From Tachypleus tridentatus (lineage: Eukaryota; Arthropoda; Merostomata; Xiphosura; Limulidae), in NCBI RefSeq assembly GCF_004210375.1, contig NW_027467782.1, positions 33,903,771 through 33,967,770 of the forward strand: DNA of 64,000 nt, read 5' to 3'. Shown piece by piece: positions 33,981-45,204 of the stretch (the stretch's first letter is position 1; each line of letters opens with the position of its first letter). The position numbers and the translations under genes are program-made. The notes under the pieces are model-generated. The model saw only the letters and a list, made by a program, of their open reading frames with translations, was not told the DNA's origin and searched no databases.

Positions 33981-34215
33981 GGACATCAGTATGAGCACCT
34001 TTCTAAAATCTAAATTGTATTTCATTAGGTGTCAATTAAGTCCTAAAACGTAACCTTAAGAATATTAGCAATAGAAATAATACATTTAGCAGATTAGGAA
34101 TAAAATATTAGTTCTTAAAGCTATAGTCTTTGATTGACAATGTAGTACCAAAGAAACTGCTGTTGTGGCATATAACACAACTCATTAAGGATGTTCATTC
34201 GAAGCATTCAATTTC

Positions 34216-34248
34216 ACACACACACACACACATATATATACATACATT
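34216..34248. repeat. (CA)n(TA)n microsatellite
   Basis: CACACACACACACACA followed by TATATATACATACAT. Simple sequence only. Confidence 0.85.
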
Positions 34249-34517
34249 CTTTTGGGATCACTGGCCATTAATAGGAAGCCAAAGGGTCTGATATTAATGA
34301 AGATGAAAAAAGTTCTTAAACTGTTCAGTTACTTATTTTGCTTATGCTTGTGACGTTTTTGGATAAAATACATATAATTTTCACAATAAAAGATTATTAC
34401 TTAAATCTCAAATATTTGCATATTTTATACAAATTTATTATAAAAACATTTTCACCATTTCAGTGTTGATTTGATAAAAATACACATGTACTGATTATAC
34501 TTTATATATGTATATAT

Positions 34518-34732
34518 TTGTTTGTTTGTTTTGAATTTCGTGCAAAACTGCTCGAGGGCTATCTGCGCTAGACATTCCTAATTTAGCAGTTTAAGACTAG
34601 AGGGAAGGCAGCTAGTCATCACCACCCAGCGCCAACTTTTGGGCTAATATTTTACCAACGAATAATGGGATTGACCGTCACATTATAACCTTCCCACGGT
34701 TAAAAGGGCGAGCATGTTTAATGTGACGGGGA
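34518..34732 (-). mobile_element. SINE-A fragment, tail half of a composite locus
   Basis: Tail and body of a minus-oriented SINE-A, from the (GTTT)n tail through CATCACCACCCAGCGCC to GAGCATGTTTAATGTGACGG. It stops just before the tRNA-like head. Preceded by ATATATGTATATAT (34504-34517), the same 14 bases that follow the head fragment at 35213-35226. Confidence 0.85.
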
Positions 34733-34984
34733 CTCTCAAAGTAATTACAGGTATTAGAAAACATTTCTTCTGTCTGGTGATAAGGTGGAGTGAGAAACTT
34801 CGAATTCAGAAATAATCCGCGAAGTACAAATGACTCAATAAAGGAAAATGAATACTGAATACTACATGTTGTCTTCGTTTCTTTGTATCAGAAACATTAC
34901 GCGAAAAGTAACACAACAAAATATGTTTTGTGAGGTGGATAGACTTAAAAGTACATTATTTTGTTATTTTGCTTCTCTTGTACT

Positions 34985-35055
34985 CCTGGAAGGTTCTACA
35001 TTTATGTTATTTCCTCTGAGACCTGAATATCCACCTCGGTGTTTGCCTTATATGG
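34985..35055 (+). mobile_element. Fragment similar to the 5' region of the RNase H LINE
   Basis: This stretch matches 42370-42445 over about 70 bp with gaps: both contain GGAAGGTTCT, an (A/T)TTNCCTCT-like block, ATCCACC and GTGTTT(G/A)CC. At 42330-43395 the equivalent sequence precedes ORF1 of the RNase H LINE, so this is probably a scrap of that element's 5' region. It directly abuts the SINE head fragment at about 35064. Confidence 0.55.
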
Positions 35056-35063
35056 AGACTGCT

Positions 35064-35212
35064 ACTCCTTTACCAACGAATAGTGTGATTGACTGTAACA
35101 TTATAAAGCCCCCATGGCTGGGTGGGCGAGCGTGTTTGGTGTGACCGGGATTCGTACCCGTGACCCTCGGATTCCGAGTCGAACACCTTAACACGCTTGG
35201 CCATGTCGGGCC
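35064..35212 (-). mobile_element. SINE-A fragment, head half of a composite locus
   Basis: Body and tRNA-like head of a minus-oriented SINE-A, from CTACTCCTTTACCAACG to GGCCATGTCGGGCC. Its body overlaps in content by roughly 80 bp with the fragment at 34518-34732. It is followed by ATATATGTATATAT (35213-35226). Confidence 0.85.
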
Positions 35213-35390
35213 ATATATGTATATATACAGTCATAAACTTTCGCAGTTTGTAAAACAATTTTAAAAATATTTTTAGCATAATATTTTTACAATTTGAGTT
35301 ATCTATAAGTATATAAGATAACGTGTACACTCTTGCATAATTTTAAAAGGTAATAGTTTTTATACATTTAATTATTTTCCTACTGTAAAT

Positions 35391-35694
35391 TGTTGTTTTG
35401 TTTTTGAATTTTGCGCAAAGCTACTCGAGGGCTACTTGCGCTAGTTGTCCCTAATTTAAGACTAGAGGGAAGGTTGCTAGTCATCACCACCCAATGCCAA
35501 CTCTTGAACTACTCTTTTACCAACGTACAGTTGGATAGACTGAACCATTATAACGCCTCCACAGCTGAAAGGTCAAGCATGTTTGGTAAAGACTAACCTA
35601 GGGTTGGCAATAGGTAGTGTTAAGTCGTTGCTCTTCCGAGACCCTCAGATAACAAGTCGCATGCCTTAACCCACATGGCCATCCCGGGCCACCA
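35391..35694 (-). mobile_element. SINE-A copy, diverged but complete
   Basis: Minus-oriented, from the tail (TGTTGTTTTG) to the head (GGCCATCCCGGGCC). Target-site duplication ACTGTAAAT at 35382-35390 and 35695-35703. It carries a ~35-bp extra stretch near 35590-35625 (AACCTAGGGTTGGCAATAGG) between body and head, and lacks part of the GCAGTG block near 35455. Confidence 0.92.
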
Positions 35695-36380
35695 ACTGTA
35701 AATAATATGATATGATGGTGGATTTGTTAATGTATCTTTGTATGTATTGGAGCCTTCTTAACCATGAAATATTGTTTTTACTGCAAAATACTTACAGGTA
35801 AATATCAGCCATTTTCTTTGAAATTAAACATCTGTTTTCAATTTTCTAACTTTGAACTTCATACAACTTTTGAACCACTTACTTAATCAAATGAGATTCT
35901 GGTTCTTATTCCATAGTATCAACTATTATTTGTATCTTGATAAAATTATTGCAAATTTTAACAACAAAGACACCATATATAAATATGTTTTGAATCCCAT
36001 TAGAAAATAATGGTAGTGTGAAGGTTTAAAATTATTTAAGTATGATTATTTACACACATTGAAAAACCTTCAGTAGTCTAATGTATTTGACTGTGGTGAA
36101 ACAAGCTAAAAGAATTAGGAATCTTTTTTTTTAGAGAAATTTATAATTTGAAAACAAGAAGGCTATTTTAACCTTGATATAAGATTTTGATGTGGGCTAC
36201 CATTGCATTTAATAGCTTATAAGGCTCACTGGCATACAACAACTACAGTAGTGGTTGGAATACTATTGATGTAAGTAGTTTGTTATAACAACAGTTTTTA
36301 TGATATGAAGTTTGTGAATGCTAACTTAGAAAAGGTATTCACTCCATAACAACTGTTATACAAGTGTTCATTGTCTGTTC

Positions 36381-36497
36381 CCTAGTAGGAAAGAGGTTAG
36401 TGTTTGAATTTATAATGCTAAAGTCAGGGTTTTGATTCCCCTTGGTGGACACAGCAGATAGCCTGATGCTGCTTTGCTATAACAGAACAAACACATT
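36381..36497 (+). mobile_element. Third tRNA-derived SINE type, diverged copy
   Basis: Plus-oriented remnant with a B-box-like GGGTTTTGATTCCCC, then TGGTGGACACAGCAGATAGCC and a GGCTTTGCTATAA-like end (TGCTTTGCTATAACAGAAC). Its architecture matches SINE-B, but the 3' part differs. From memory, similar SINEs (GGTGGGCTCAGCAGATAGCC) occur in chelicerates. Confidence 0.7.
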
Positions 36498-36499
36498 CC

Positions 36500-39350
36500 A
36501 TCTAATGTGTACAGAATATTATCCACCATCCATTCACCATATTGTCTGGTTGAAATTATTTATGAATGAAATCATTAGATCATTAATGCATATAATAAAC
36601 CTTTGAAGTCCAAAGTACATGTAGTTTTATATTAATTAATGCATTCAGAGGGATTTTATGTTTCTAGCTTGTTATATTACATTCTCAAAGTATATTTGCA
36701 ATTTTTCTTCATTTTGTTTCACACAACTATTTAAAAGTTATTATATTTTATCAGAATATGTCACTTTTATGACTGAACCTTTTTATATTTATTATTCAGG
36801 TAAAATAATAACATTTGGTCAATCTACAATCTCTTAAAGGTGAAAAAAAATTATATCTGAGGTAGCTCATATCCTTATGTTTTCATTATCAGTTTTGAGG
36901 GTTATTTTTAGGAGTCACAAGACAATGGAAAAATTCCATACATATAAAAAATTTGCTAATGTGTTCATGTGCTATGTAGCAGCAGTAGTGGATTTATCAA
37001 GTGGAAGCTGACATATGCTCTCCACAGAGATCCATTGTATGGGTTTTCTCTGCACAAAACCACAGCTGGCCACTGTACAATGTTTTATCTCATTAGACAG
37101 GACTTAGTGTACAAACAGTACCGGTATGTATTTTTTTTTCTGGTTATAATCAGCTATGTTTTTTGAGTAGTTGTGATACATGCTTTATTACATAGTGGGG
37201 TTTAACTACATTGATTTAGTGATGATGTTGTGAATTTTATTTCCTGAAAAAAGGTAATTATAGCCTTTAGGTGTTGATGATCTTCCTTATCTGGTAAAAC
37301 ATAACTGGAGTAATCATGTTGTATATTTTGTTATTCAGTGAGGTATGAGTTTAGTGCATCATGTAGTCATAGAATTTGATTTTGGACCTTTTGAGATGTA
37401 AATGCAGTGTTTTGTTATCATGAAAATTGTAGTCAAAAAATAATAATATCTAGATATTTTCAAACATTTGTTAACTTTTCATAAGTCTATGCAATCACTG
37501 TCTTCAGAAAGTTTTACTCATGAAAAAATCTAAAGGAACTCAACACTGCCAGTTTTTATGCCCCTGTAAAAGTGTTTTATGTGCATTACATCAAGGTCAT
37601 AAAAGCAAGAATTTGTTTATCCTTTTTAATACTACTAAAATACTAGGGTATAAACATTTGATAATTTTTTAGATTTTATAATGTCATTAAAACTTTTAAT
37701 TACTTTTCCATTATCTACAATTTTTACCCTCTTGTAAGTTACAAAAACACAATGTGCTCATTACCTTTGAAGGATTTTCAAAATGACAGGGTTTATAATT
37801 TTGTTGTTTTCTGACAATAATTATATTTGCTCAGGCTGCAAGCTAAGAAGTGATGTACTAAATTAATTTTAGTTCTCCTATATTGTGTTTATGAAGAACA
37901 CTTGATTATAAGTTCCAATAAAAAATTGCCAGGTTTATCAGCAGCTTTATTTAAAACCTTTAGATACCTACCTTGTAGCTTAATAATGGAAAATGTTACT
38001 ACCACAGCAGCTTCTTGGATATAAAATATGGCAATTGTCAGTCAGGTCTTCAAAGAAATCTATGCAGTCTTGATAACATTCTGTAAGCCCTGACATAATG
38101 TGATTGGGATTAACTTGTTGCCACTTGCTGGTAATATCAGCAGCAGGTTACCACAGAGATGTATTGTTCTTAGTAAACATATACAGTAAATGCCATTGAA
38201 ATAATGGACTTTGTGTAATTTCAGATTACTGTACCTATTTGGGCAGCTGTTTTATACAGGGTGAAATTCCAATGTAGGGTTAAGAATGTAAAAGAACAGA
38301 CCAACATTTACTATTATGTAGTATATATAGCTGCAAATCTACAGTATGACTTAAATGAGTCTTACATATTATAAATGATCGAGTCTGATTGTAAGCACTT
38401 GCCTGTAATGGCAAATTCATTGCTTCTGACTTTAACCCTCTTCCTCTAGAAATATTTCTTGAGACATCTCTGAACCAAATAGTTTAGAAATAGAAGATAT
38501 TTTATTTTTACCTAAAAAACATTGGATGAATTTCTATTTCTTAAAATGTTACAGAAGTTGCTATTTAAGAGATGTTTTCTTTTAGGAAAGACAAATAGAA
38601 AGTTCACTAACATAAGTTTCAGTACTAAATGATGAAGAGAAAAAAACAAACAAACATGCAAATCAGGTACATATTGTAATGATGTAAGGAAAACACTAGG
38701 TAAAAAAATGAAGTAAAGAAAAAACAAAATACAGGAGTTTGAGAGTGTTTACAATAGGATAACTTATTGTTTAATTTTAAAAGTATAATAAAGAGAACAG
38801 ACTACTAAAATTCATTATTTTACTGATAAATTGGAATAGCTGATGCAGCTCACTTACCATTTCAAACAATACAATGTTCCTCTTCTACAAGATGGTTGGT
38901 GTTTAACCTTCCAGTCCTCTTTACTTCAAGATTGATATCTGTAATGCTAAATATTTAGCTCTTCAAAGTAGTGCATCTTTCTTTTTTTGATCATTTAGTA
39001 AAAGTGTGAACAAAGAAAGTAGGCTCATATCAAGAATTTCAACTTACATTCTTTGTCCAGTGAATAAGGTCACCTCATTACCTTTGTTCACTGACAGCAA
39101 TGGTCATCAGACATTTTCAGTCATTATCATACTTGGTCAACCATGAATATTTTAGTTGTAACCCAGTTAACCTGTATTCTATATACAATACTAAAACATA
39201 CCTAGGAGTGTAAGAGAACAGAGGATAAAAGAACTAAAATAAAGTGAAGTTAATAAATTTCTGGACCTCATATTGCATTTAAGACATTGTAAAAATCAAG
39301 TAAGTAAGATTGAGGCATAATTGTTAGTGTTCCTAAGGTCTTCTAGACAA
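36500..39350. other. No gene seen
   Basis: AT-rich DNA. Short frames at 36969-37166 and 38512-38727 carry no recognisable features. Confidence 0.4.
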
Positions 39351-39539
39351 TATATGTTAGTTAATCATAAGGAAAACAAGATTTTAGGTTGCATGCAGGG
39401 AAATGCTGAGTAAAGAAGAGTAAGAAGTGATCTTATGATAGCTGAAAAGATTATTGGAAGGGGAGTCACCTTCCATAAAAACGTCAGGTGACTTTCCTTC
39501 TGGGGTTTTTTCTCTTTTCTCTCCCTTTGCACCACTACA

Positions 39540-41231
39540 ACACGCTTGAGACTCACTGGACCTATTTCTCACTAAAAACTTGTCTAATAAGATTTGTTTT
39601 TTGCCTGCATTTTAAAATGTTTCAGAAGTAAGACATGGCATTGTCATTGAAAAGGTTTATGCTGCAGTTTGCTACAGCTTTGTCAGGGTGAAATTTTTCC
39701 ACAAAACTTTGCAACTCTCCCTATTTTCCACACTTTCCTTGATTAATGAACTAGGAACACCCTCCCTTCCCTCCTCCTCATCTGAAGACACTTCCTCAGT
39801 GTTGCCTTCTGTTACTGCTCCTTCTAAAGGTCTTGGAGTTCTTCCATGGTGAGCTCAGTGTTGTGGTCTTCCACCAACTCCTACACATCATCACCACTCA
39901 CATTCAAGCCCATACACTTGCCTAGTGAGACAATATCCTCGACAATAGGCTCAGACTCAAAGTCTTCAAAATCTCTATCTGCTACTGAATCTGGTTGCAA
40001 TTTCTTCCAGGTTGAGTTCATGGTCCTCAAAGACACTTCCTTCCAGGCTTTGTCTATGATCCTCAAGCAATGGAGATTTTTAAAGTGATTTTTCCAGAAC
40101 TCTCTGAGGGTTAACTCTGTGTCATACTTTACTATTAGCCCTCCACATGACATTTAATTTTCTTTTCAGAAAATTATTTTTAAAAAAAACAACTGGGTTC
40201 TCAGAATGGTAAACAAGCAAAGGCTTAAGTTTTAAGACCCCACTTGCATTATTACATGACAATACAGTTAGCCTGTCCTTCATTGGCTTGTGCCCTAGCA
40301 GTGACTTCTCCTCCTTGGTGATGTTGGTCGTCTTTGGCATTTTCTTACAAAAGAGGCCTGTCTCATCACAGTTGAACACTTGTTCGGGAATAAAACCCTC
40401 AGCTTCTACATAGTCCTTAAATTCCCTGACAAATTTATCAGCAGCATCTTTGTTAGAATGAGCACCCTCCCATGTCTCACAAAGCTATGTATGTCACTTC
40501 TCTTCCAATATTTTTCAAAACACTCCTACTAGCCTTAAAGACATCACTTGGATCAGCACTCGTTCCAGAAGTATTTTTCAGGAGGTCAGCATAAAACTGC
40601 TTTGCTTTCTCACAAATGATGGTCTCAAAAATGCTATCACCAGTTAACTGTTTTTCGTTTACCCAAATCAACAACACTTTTTACACCTCTTCCATTGTTT
40701 GTGATCTTTGTTTCGTAAGCACTGTCACTCCTTTTGCAACATCACCTCCTTTATTTTTCAGTATGGTGCAGACTGCAGACTTTGCCATTCCAAACTGTGC
40801 AGCAAGGTCAGACAAGCTAACACCACTCTCATACTTCGTTACAAGATCTTTTTTCTCCTTTATTGTGGCTCTTACAATGTTTCTTTTTGGTTTGCTACTT
40901 TTATTATACTTCTTTGACCCCATGGTGGCTTATTTAATCAGAATATTTAGAAAAACAACAACAAAAAGAAAAACGTGAACGTTCACAGCAGATTTTAGTG
41001 GGGGTGTGGACTGAGTGACTGGTATGGGTAAAATGTTTGGGCAAGCTTAGTGCAGGACGAAAATGGTTGAAAGGTCGTTCAGCTCATCAGTCGGGTTATT
41101 TCAGGGGTTCAGGCTAAACAACTTTGTTCGGGAACTGAGTTTATGTTCGACAACCGAGAAATTTTTTTCTCAAACAATATGTTCAAAAACCAAATAGTTC
41201 AGGAAGGGAGTTATTCAAGAAGATACCACTG
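39540..41231 (-). mobile_element. Tigger/pogo DNA transposon, internally deleted
   Basis: Minus-strand transposon. The right end at 41231 reads CAGTGGTATCTTCTTGAATA on the minus strand and is preceded by TA, as expected for a Tc1/mariner-Tigger terminus at a TA target. The transposase runs leftward from 40923 to about 39780. I could not find the matching left terminal repeat, so the left limit is only the end of recognisable transposase-related sequence. Confidence 0.8.
39780..40923 (-). pseudogene. Tigger transposase, stop codon and catalytic-core deletion
   Basis: Residues 1-80 (from the ATG at 40923): a Psq/CENP-B-type helix-turn-helix (EKKDLVTKYESGVSLSDLAA and AKSAVCTILKNK). A TAA at 40683-40681 interrupts the frame, then the CENP-B-like second DNA-binding domain (LLIWVNEKQLTGDSIFETII, AKQFYADLLKNTSGTSADPS) to about 40480. 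Then the DDE domain: FNCDETGLFCKKMP (first catalytic Asp), KDRLTVLSCNNASG and LLVYHSENPVVFF, up to MWRANSK at about 40126. There the sequence jumps to YDTELTLREFWKNHF, which normally lies about 100 residues later, so the segment with the second and third catalytic Asp is deleted. The C-terminus is acidic. It is related to the TIGD family of domesticated proteins, but this copy cannot be active. Confidence 0.88.
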
Positions 41232-41234
41232 TAT

Positions 41235-41812
41235 TTGACTTCATTTTATATGCCATTATTCCATATTTTAAGTAAGTTATGGATTCCACGTGAACAAAAT
41301 TCCTTGAATTTGGATTCAAAAAACAATCTTAAGTCAGTTTTGAGTTCCTCGTTTTTACAAACCTTTCTTCATCTTAGTAATGCTGCGAGGATCTTAAAAC
41401 ATGATAATCAGATGGAGCAGTATCTAGTGAATAGGATCGATGAGGCACAACTTCCCATTTTAAGGCCTGAAGTTTTTCTTGGGTCATTTATGAAGTGTGT
41501 AGGATTCAAAACACAATCTTAAGTGGTGAAAAAACATTAGTCTTCTATATTGATTAATGCAGTTCTTTTCCTTACCAGTGCTTGGTGTTAGCACTCCAAC
41601 TGATGACAATATCTTTCAGCTGTGATTTGGATCAAAAATTTTGTGATAAACTGCACTTCCCAGATCTCACCAAACACAAGGCAAAACTTTTTTTTTTGGA
41701 TATCAGCCATTCTTCGGTGTTGGTACAGGTGTGTAACAGAGATTCAACAATTGTCTCTTACGTTGAGTATGCTCATAACAAAAAAAAAAAAAAAACTTTT
41801 CGTTGCCACTAA
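41235..41812 (+). CDS. Unassigned open frames beside the transposon
   Basis: Two plus-strand frames (41235-41522, then 41582-41812) follow the Tigger end. The first contains FLQTFLHLSNAARILKHDNQ and LVNRIDEAQLPIL, which look protein-like. The second contains FSCDLDQKFCDKLHFPDLTK. They might be pieces of one broken gene or an older transposon in which the Tigger landed at a TA. I do not recognise them. Confidence 0.25.
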
Positions 41813-42329
41813 CAATTCTTTCCAGAATTGGTTCATGAGCATTTCTTGTTGTCAAAGATTAACAAATAGTGACTCTCTCAACATGTTAATTATCCGAAAC
41901 CTAGTGTCCAAGTTTTGAAACTTTTCCAATTTCGTAGATGTAGGTAATGATTGTTACATGGAGCTGTTGAGCCATTTCTCACATAGTCAACTTTGAATTG
42001 CTTCAAATATTAAAATATTGACATTGGGAAAAAGCATAAATTTGCAAGTTCTTTTCCTCAAACCGAATGACAACTTTTTGCAAAAAACGTTATTTACTTT
42101 CCTACCTAATATTCCCTGTGATAATTCTCAGTATCATTAAAATTTTGTGCTCTGGTAGTCATCACTATGGTCACAATTTTCGTGTTTGCAGCATCCCTAA
42201 TGTGTTTCTTTAAATATTTGTTATACACGCACACTCGTATATAATTGATTTGAAAAATTGATATTTCACATTCTGTATTTTATTCCATACAACAACTTTA
42301 TTTCTTTATTTTAATTTTTACTGCACTTC

Positions 42330-43395
42330 TTATTCTCACCCCTCAGTGTGGACTCCTGTACGTGGTGAAGGGAACTCCCAGGGAAGGTTCTGTTCTTTCA
42401 GATTACCTCTTCTGGGATCTAAACATCCACCCACGTGTTTACCGTGTGTGGTGAACCGTGAAGGGGAGGAGAGGATCCTGTTGGTTGGGGGTCCAACCAT
42501 AACACACCATTTTGACCTTGAATTCCTATAGACAGGCAGCCTTGGGGTGGCCCCCCTTGGATCAATCAGCTGGTCCACTTGGGCTATGGTCAACCAGGTA
42601 CCAGTGTTGAAAGTTCTTAACAGGTGTTGTGGACTTTGTGTCTGATGCAGGTGTTTGGGTGTAGTGCTCACAAAACCCTGTCGTTGCTGCAGTGTCTTTG
42701 CTTGACATTGTAGTGCGTCTCCTTATAGGGCTCTATGGTGGGTGGGATCAGAGGGCACCAAATGTTTCTTTTCTCTTATGGATCCTCCAAACAAACATTT
42801 AAATAAAATAGTGAAAAAACAGTCAATAGGAAAACAATCACGTCTTGAAGATTCTGATCAGCAATGTTCAACATCTGTACCACCAGTTGTACCTCATTTT
42901 ATTATCCTACATTCTCTTTCAGAGAAACCTTGAGGGCAAATGTCCTCCTTTTTTATTCAGAAGGGACTGTAGGGACTTGCTAGCTCTCCAAAGTCAGAAA
43001 AGAAGCTTTGATCTGGAGACATATCAGTGGAAACATCCAACAGTTATTGTTGAGAGGGATTTGAAGAACATCCCGAGTCAGAGATTTTAGCTGGGTTCTC
43101 TACTCGAGTTTCTGCAGTGAGGCGTATCTCCACTCACAAAGATGGAGTTACAATACCGAACAATATCCTCATTCTGACATTTACATAACCACCTGCACCT
43201 GTCACCATCAAGGCAGGTTATCTAAATTGCAGGGAATGGCCGTACATTCCAAACCCTCTCCGATGTTTCCAGTGTCAGAGGTTCAGTCACTTAAAGACGT
43301 CACATCATAGTTGCCTGACATATGCTACTCTACACACCCTTCAAGGGCGTTGCCATCCGTGTTTCCTTGGGTCGTACTATCACTGTTTGTAAATG
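42330..43395 (+). mobile_element. RNase H LINE: 5' region and ORF1 N-terminus, plus strand
   Basis: A GC-richer 5' region (42330-42780), partly matching 34985-35055, precedes a decayed Gag-like ORF1: MDPPNKHLNKIVKKQSIGKQ at about 42780, ERDLKNIPSQRF at about 43050-43088, then in other frames GVTIPNNILILTFT, IKAGYLNCREWPYIPNPLRC and FQCQRFSHLKTSHHSCLTYA (zinc knuckle CxxCxxxxHxxxxxC). It ends in GRCHPCFLGSYYHC at about 43390, where similarity stops. The KTSxxxSLxCA knuckle also occurs at about 21080-21130, so these belong to the same family. Several stops and shifts make it dead. Confidence 0.78.
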
Positions 43396-43599
43396 GCATC
43401 CAGTGTAAAGATGTCGTTTAAATTGATATATTTACATTTTTTACTCTTCATTTTTAAACTAGAATATGTAAATATAACAATATGAACCAGTATTGGGCAA
43501 GAATGCCCTATGAAACAGGTATTCATTTTTTTTCTGGGCTGCCATAACAAGTAGAGACGTGCATGTCATTTGTAAAATTTTTATGCTTTACTAAAATAA

Positions 43600-44710
43600 A
43601 TGATGTCAAAAAATGTAACTTATACAAGCTTGGATGCTATTGGTGAGCTTTTCAGAAATTTTTGATGAAAAATGTGGATGTAGGAGAACATATTTTAATT
43701 GAAAGCATTAGTTCTATGGAAAGGATGACTAGGCTTTCGCCAATTCATAAAAACTAAATGTACAAGGCATCAAATTATTTGTCATGTGCAACAGTGAAAA
43801 CAATTGGTGTGAATACAGCTTAAGGGCGTACTACAGAGAATACCCAACAATCAATATTCTTTACTTGATGTTGAAGGAGTAAATAAGCTTACATCTAGTG
43901 AAAAAATAAATAACTGTCCATTTATTAGAATCTGTTCTTGAACAAGGGTGTCATGTAACTGTAGTCAACTGGTATACAAGTACTTGATTGGCACATTTTT
44001 TGAAAACTCAAAATATAATGAGGATGACTACTATTCACACTAATAGAGAAATCCCAAAACAGCTCGCTAATGAGCATCTGGAGAGTCATGACACAGCTTT
44101 TGTTCGTAATGACAACGCTCTGATAGTAAAATGGGAAGACAGAAGAGCAGTATATGTGATAACCACAAAATATTCAGCTAATTTTGTTGAAAAGGATAAA
44201 ACTTACTTTGGGGGGACCAGACAATTTTACAAAAAAACTATGCTATATAGAAAAGTTTAATGAAAACATGGGAGCAGTTGATAAAGCAGAACAGTTGCTG
44301 AAGCTTTATGAGCCAAGTCATAAACCCCACGCATGGTTTAAGAAGCTAGACCTACACTTGCTGACATGTATGCTGCTAAATAGTTTTCATGTTTACAAAA
44401 ATACTGCAAAAAAATATTTACTTTCAAGAGGTATGTCGTAATGGTCACACAGCAACTGGTGGAAATGCATAATTCAGATGGAATTGCCACTAAAAAGAAA
44501 TTTGTTGCTAGCAATCCTCATGCAGGTTGCAAGCAATAGCCTGGAAAAAAACTGTCCATGCTTTAGTTTCTATTCCACCCTTGCCTGGTGGTTGAAATAT
44601 GCATCCAAAAAAGTGATGCAGAGTGTGATATCCAAAATGGAAGGAAACAAGAAAGTGTTGTAATGAATGCTCTGAAAAACCAGGTCAATGCAGTACAGAC
44701 ACTTTGAAAT
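43600..44710 (+). pseudogene. piggyBac-like transposase remnant
   Basis: DDE_Tnp_1_7-type transposase read across frames: LLESVLEQGCHVTVV then NWYTST at about 43925-43985; LANEHLESHDTAFVRNDNAL and IVKWEDRRAVYVITTKYSAN at 43988-44260; then FNENMGAVDKAEQLLKLYEP and WFKKLDLHLLTCMLLNSFHV at 44184-44441; then VATKKKFVASNPHAGC and a broken C-terminal zinc domain (KWKETRKCCNECSEKPGQC) to about 44690. The catalytic Asp of the family's VDNWYTS motif is Val here (GTC at 43964-43966, expected GAC). The third Asp in MGxVDK is kept. Frame changes confirm that the copy is dead. No terminal repeats were identified. Confidence 0.88.
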
Positions 44711-45069
44711 ATGGCATAATAAATAGGATTCTTCCATTTACGTAAGTATTACAATTCAATAAAGTTATATACTAATATACTCGCATATTTTTCAAGAACA
44801 TATTATATAAGTAATACACTCATAAAAACAAAGTGTATAAAAATTAATTATTTGGGTGGGTAAAAATCATTTTACGCTACATGTGGCAATTTTCACAATT
44901 TGTACAGAAAGGGTTATTAACAAATTGTTAGAGTACAACAAGGACCCAAATTATGAATATATTTTCTATAGCATATTCAATAAATGCAAAGAGTTAGATT
45001 GCAATATGAATTTCAAATTTAATTTCTTGTATCTCATGTCCATTTCACTGCTGGCACAAAGATTTAAGG

Positions 45070-45192
45070 TTGTTGTTTTGAATTAAGCACAAAGCTACTC
45101 AATGAGCTATCTGTGCTCTGCCCACCATGGGTATCGAAACATGGTTTTTAGCGTTGTAAGTCCACAGACATACCGCTGAGCCACTGGGGGGC
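45070..45192 (-). mobile_element. SINE-B copy
   Basis: 123 bp, same family as 33851-33980: AAGCACAAAGCTACTCAATG, CTATCTGTGCTCTGCCCACC, and a head reading on the minus strand CCCCCCAGTGGCTCAGCGG, with a B-box-like GTTTCGATACCC. Perfect target-site duplication AAGATTTAAGG at 45059-45069 and 45193-45203. Confidence 0.93.
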
Positions 45193-45204
45193 AAGATTTA
45201 AGGG

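Noticed and set aside
39060..39540. Left terminal repeat of the Tigger element
   Set aside because: I searched for a plus-strand TACAGTGG-type end here and found none that convinced me.
39846..40978. Plus-strand frames (39846-40088, 40616-40978)
   Set aside because: They are antisense to the Tigger transposase and carry no independent features.
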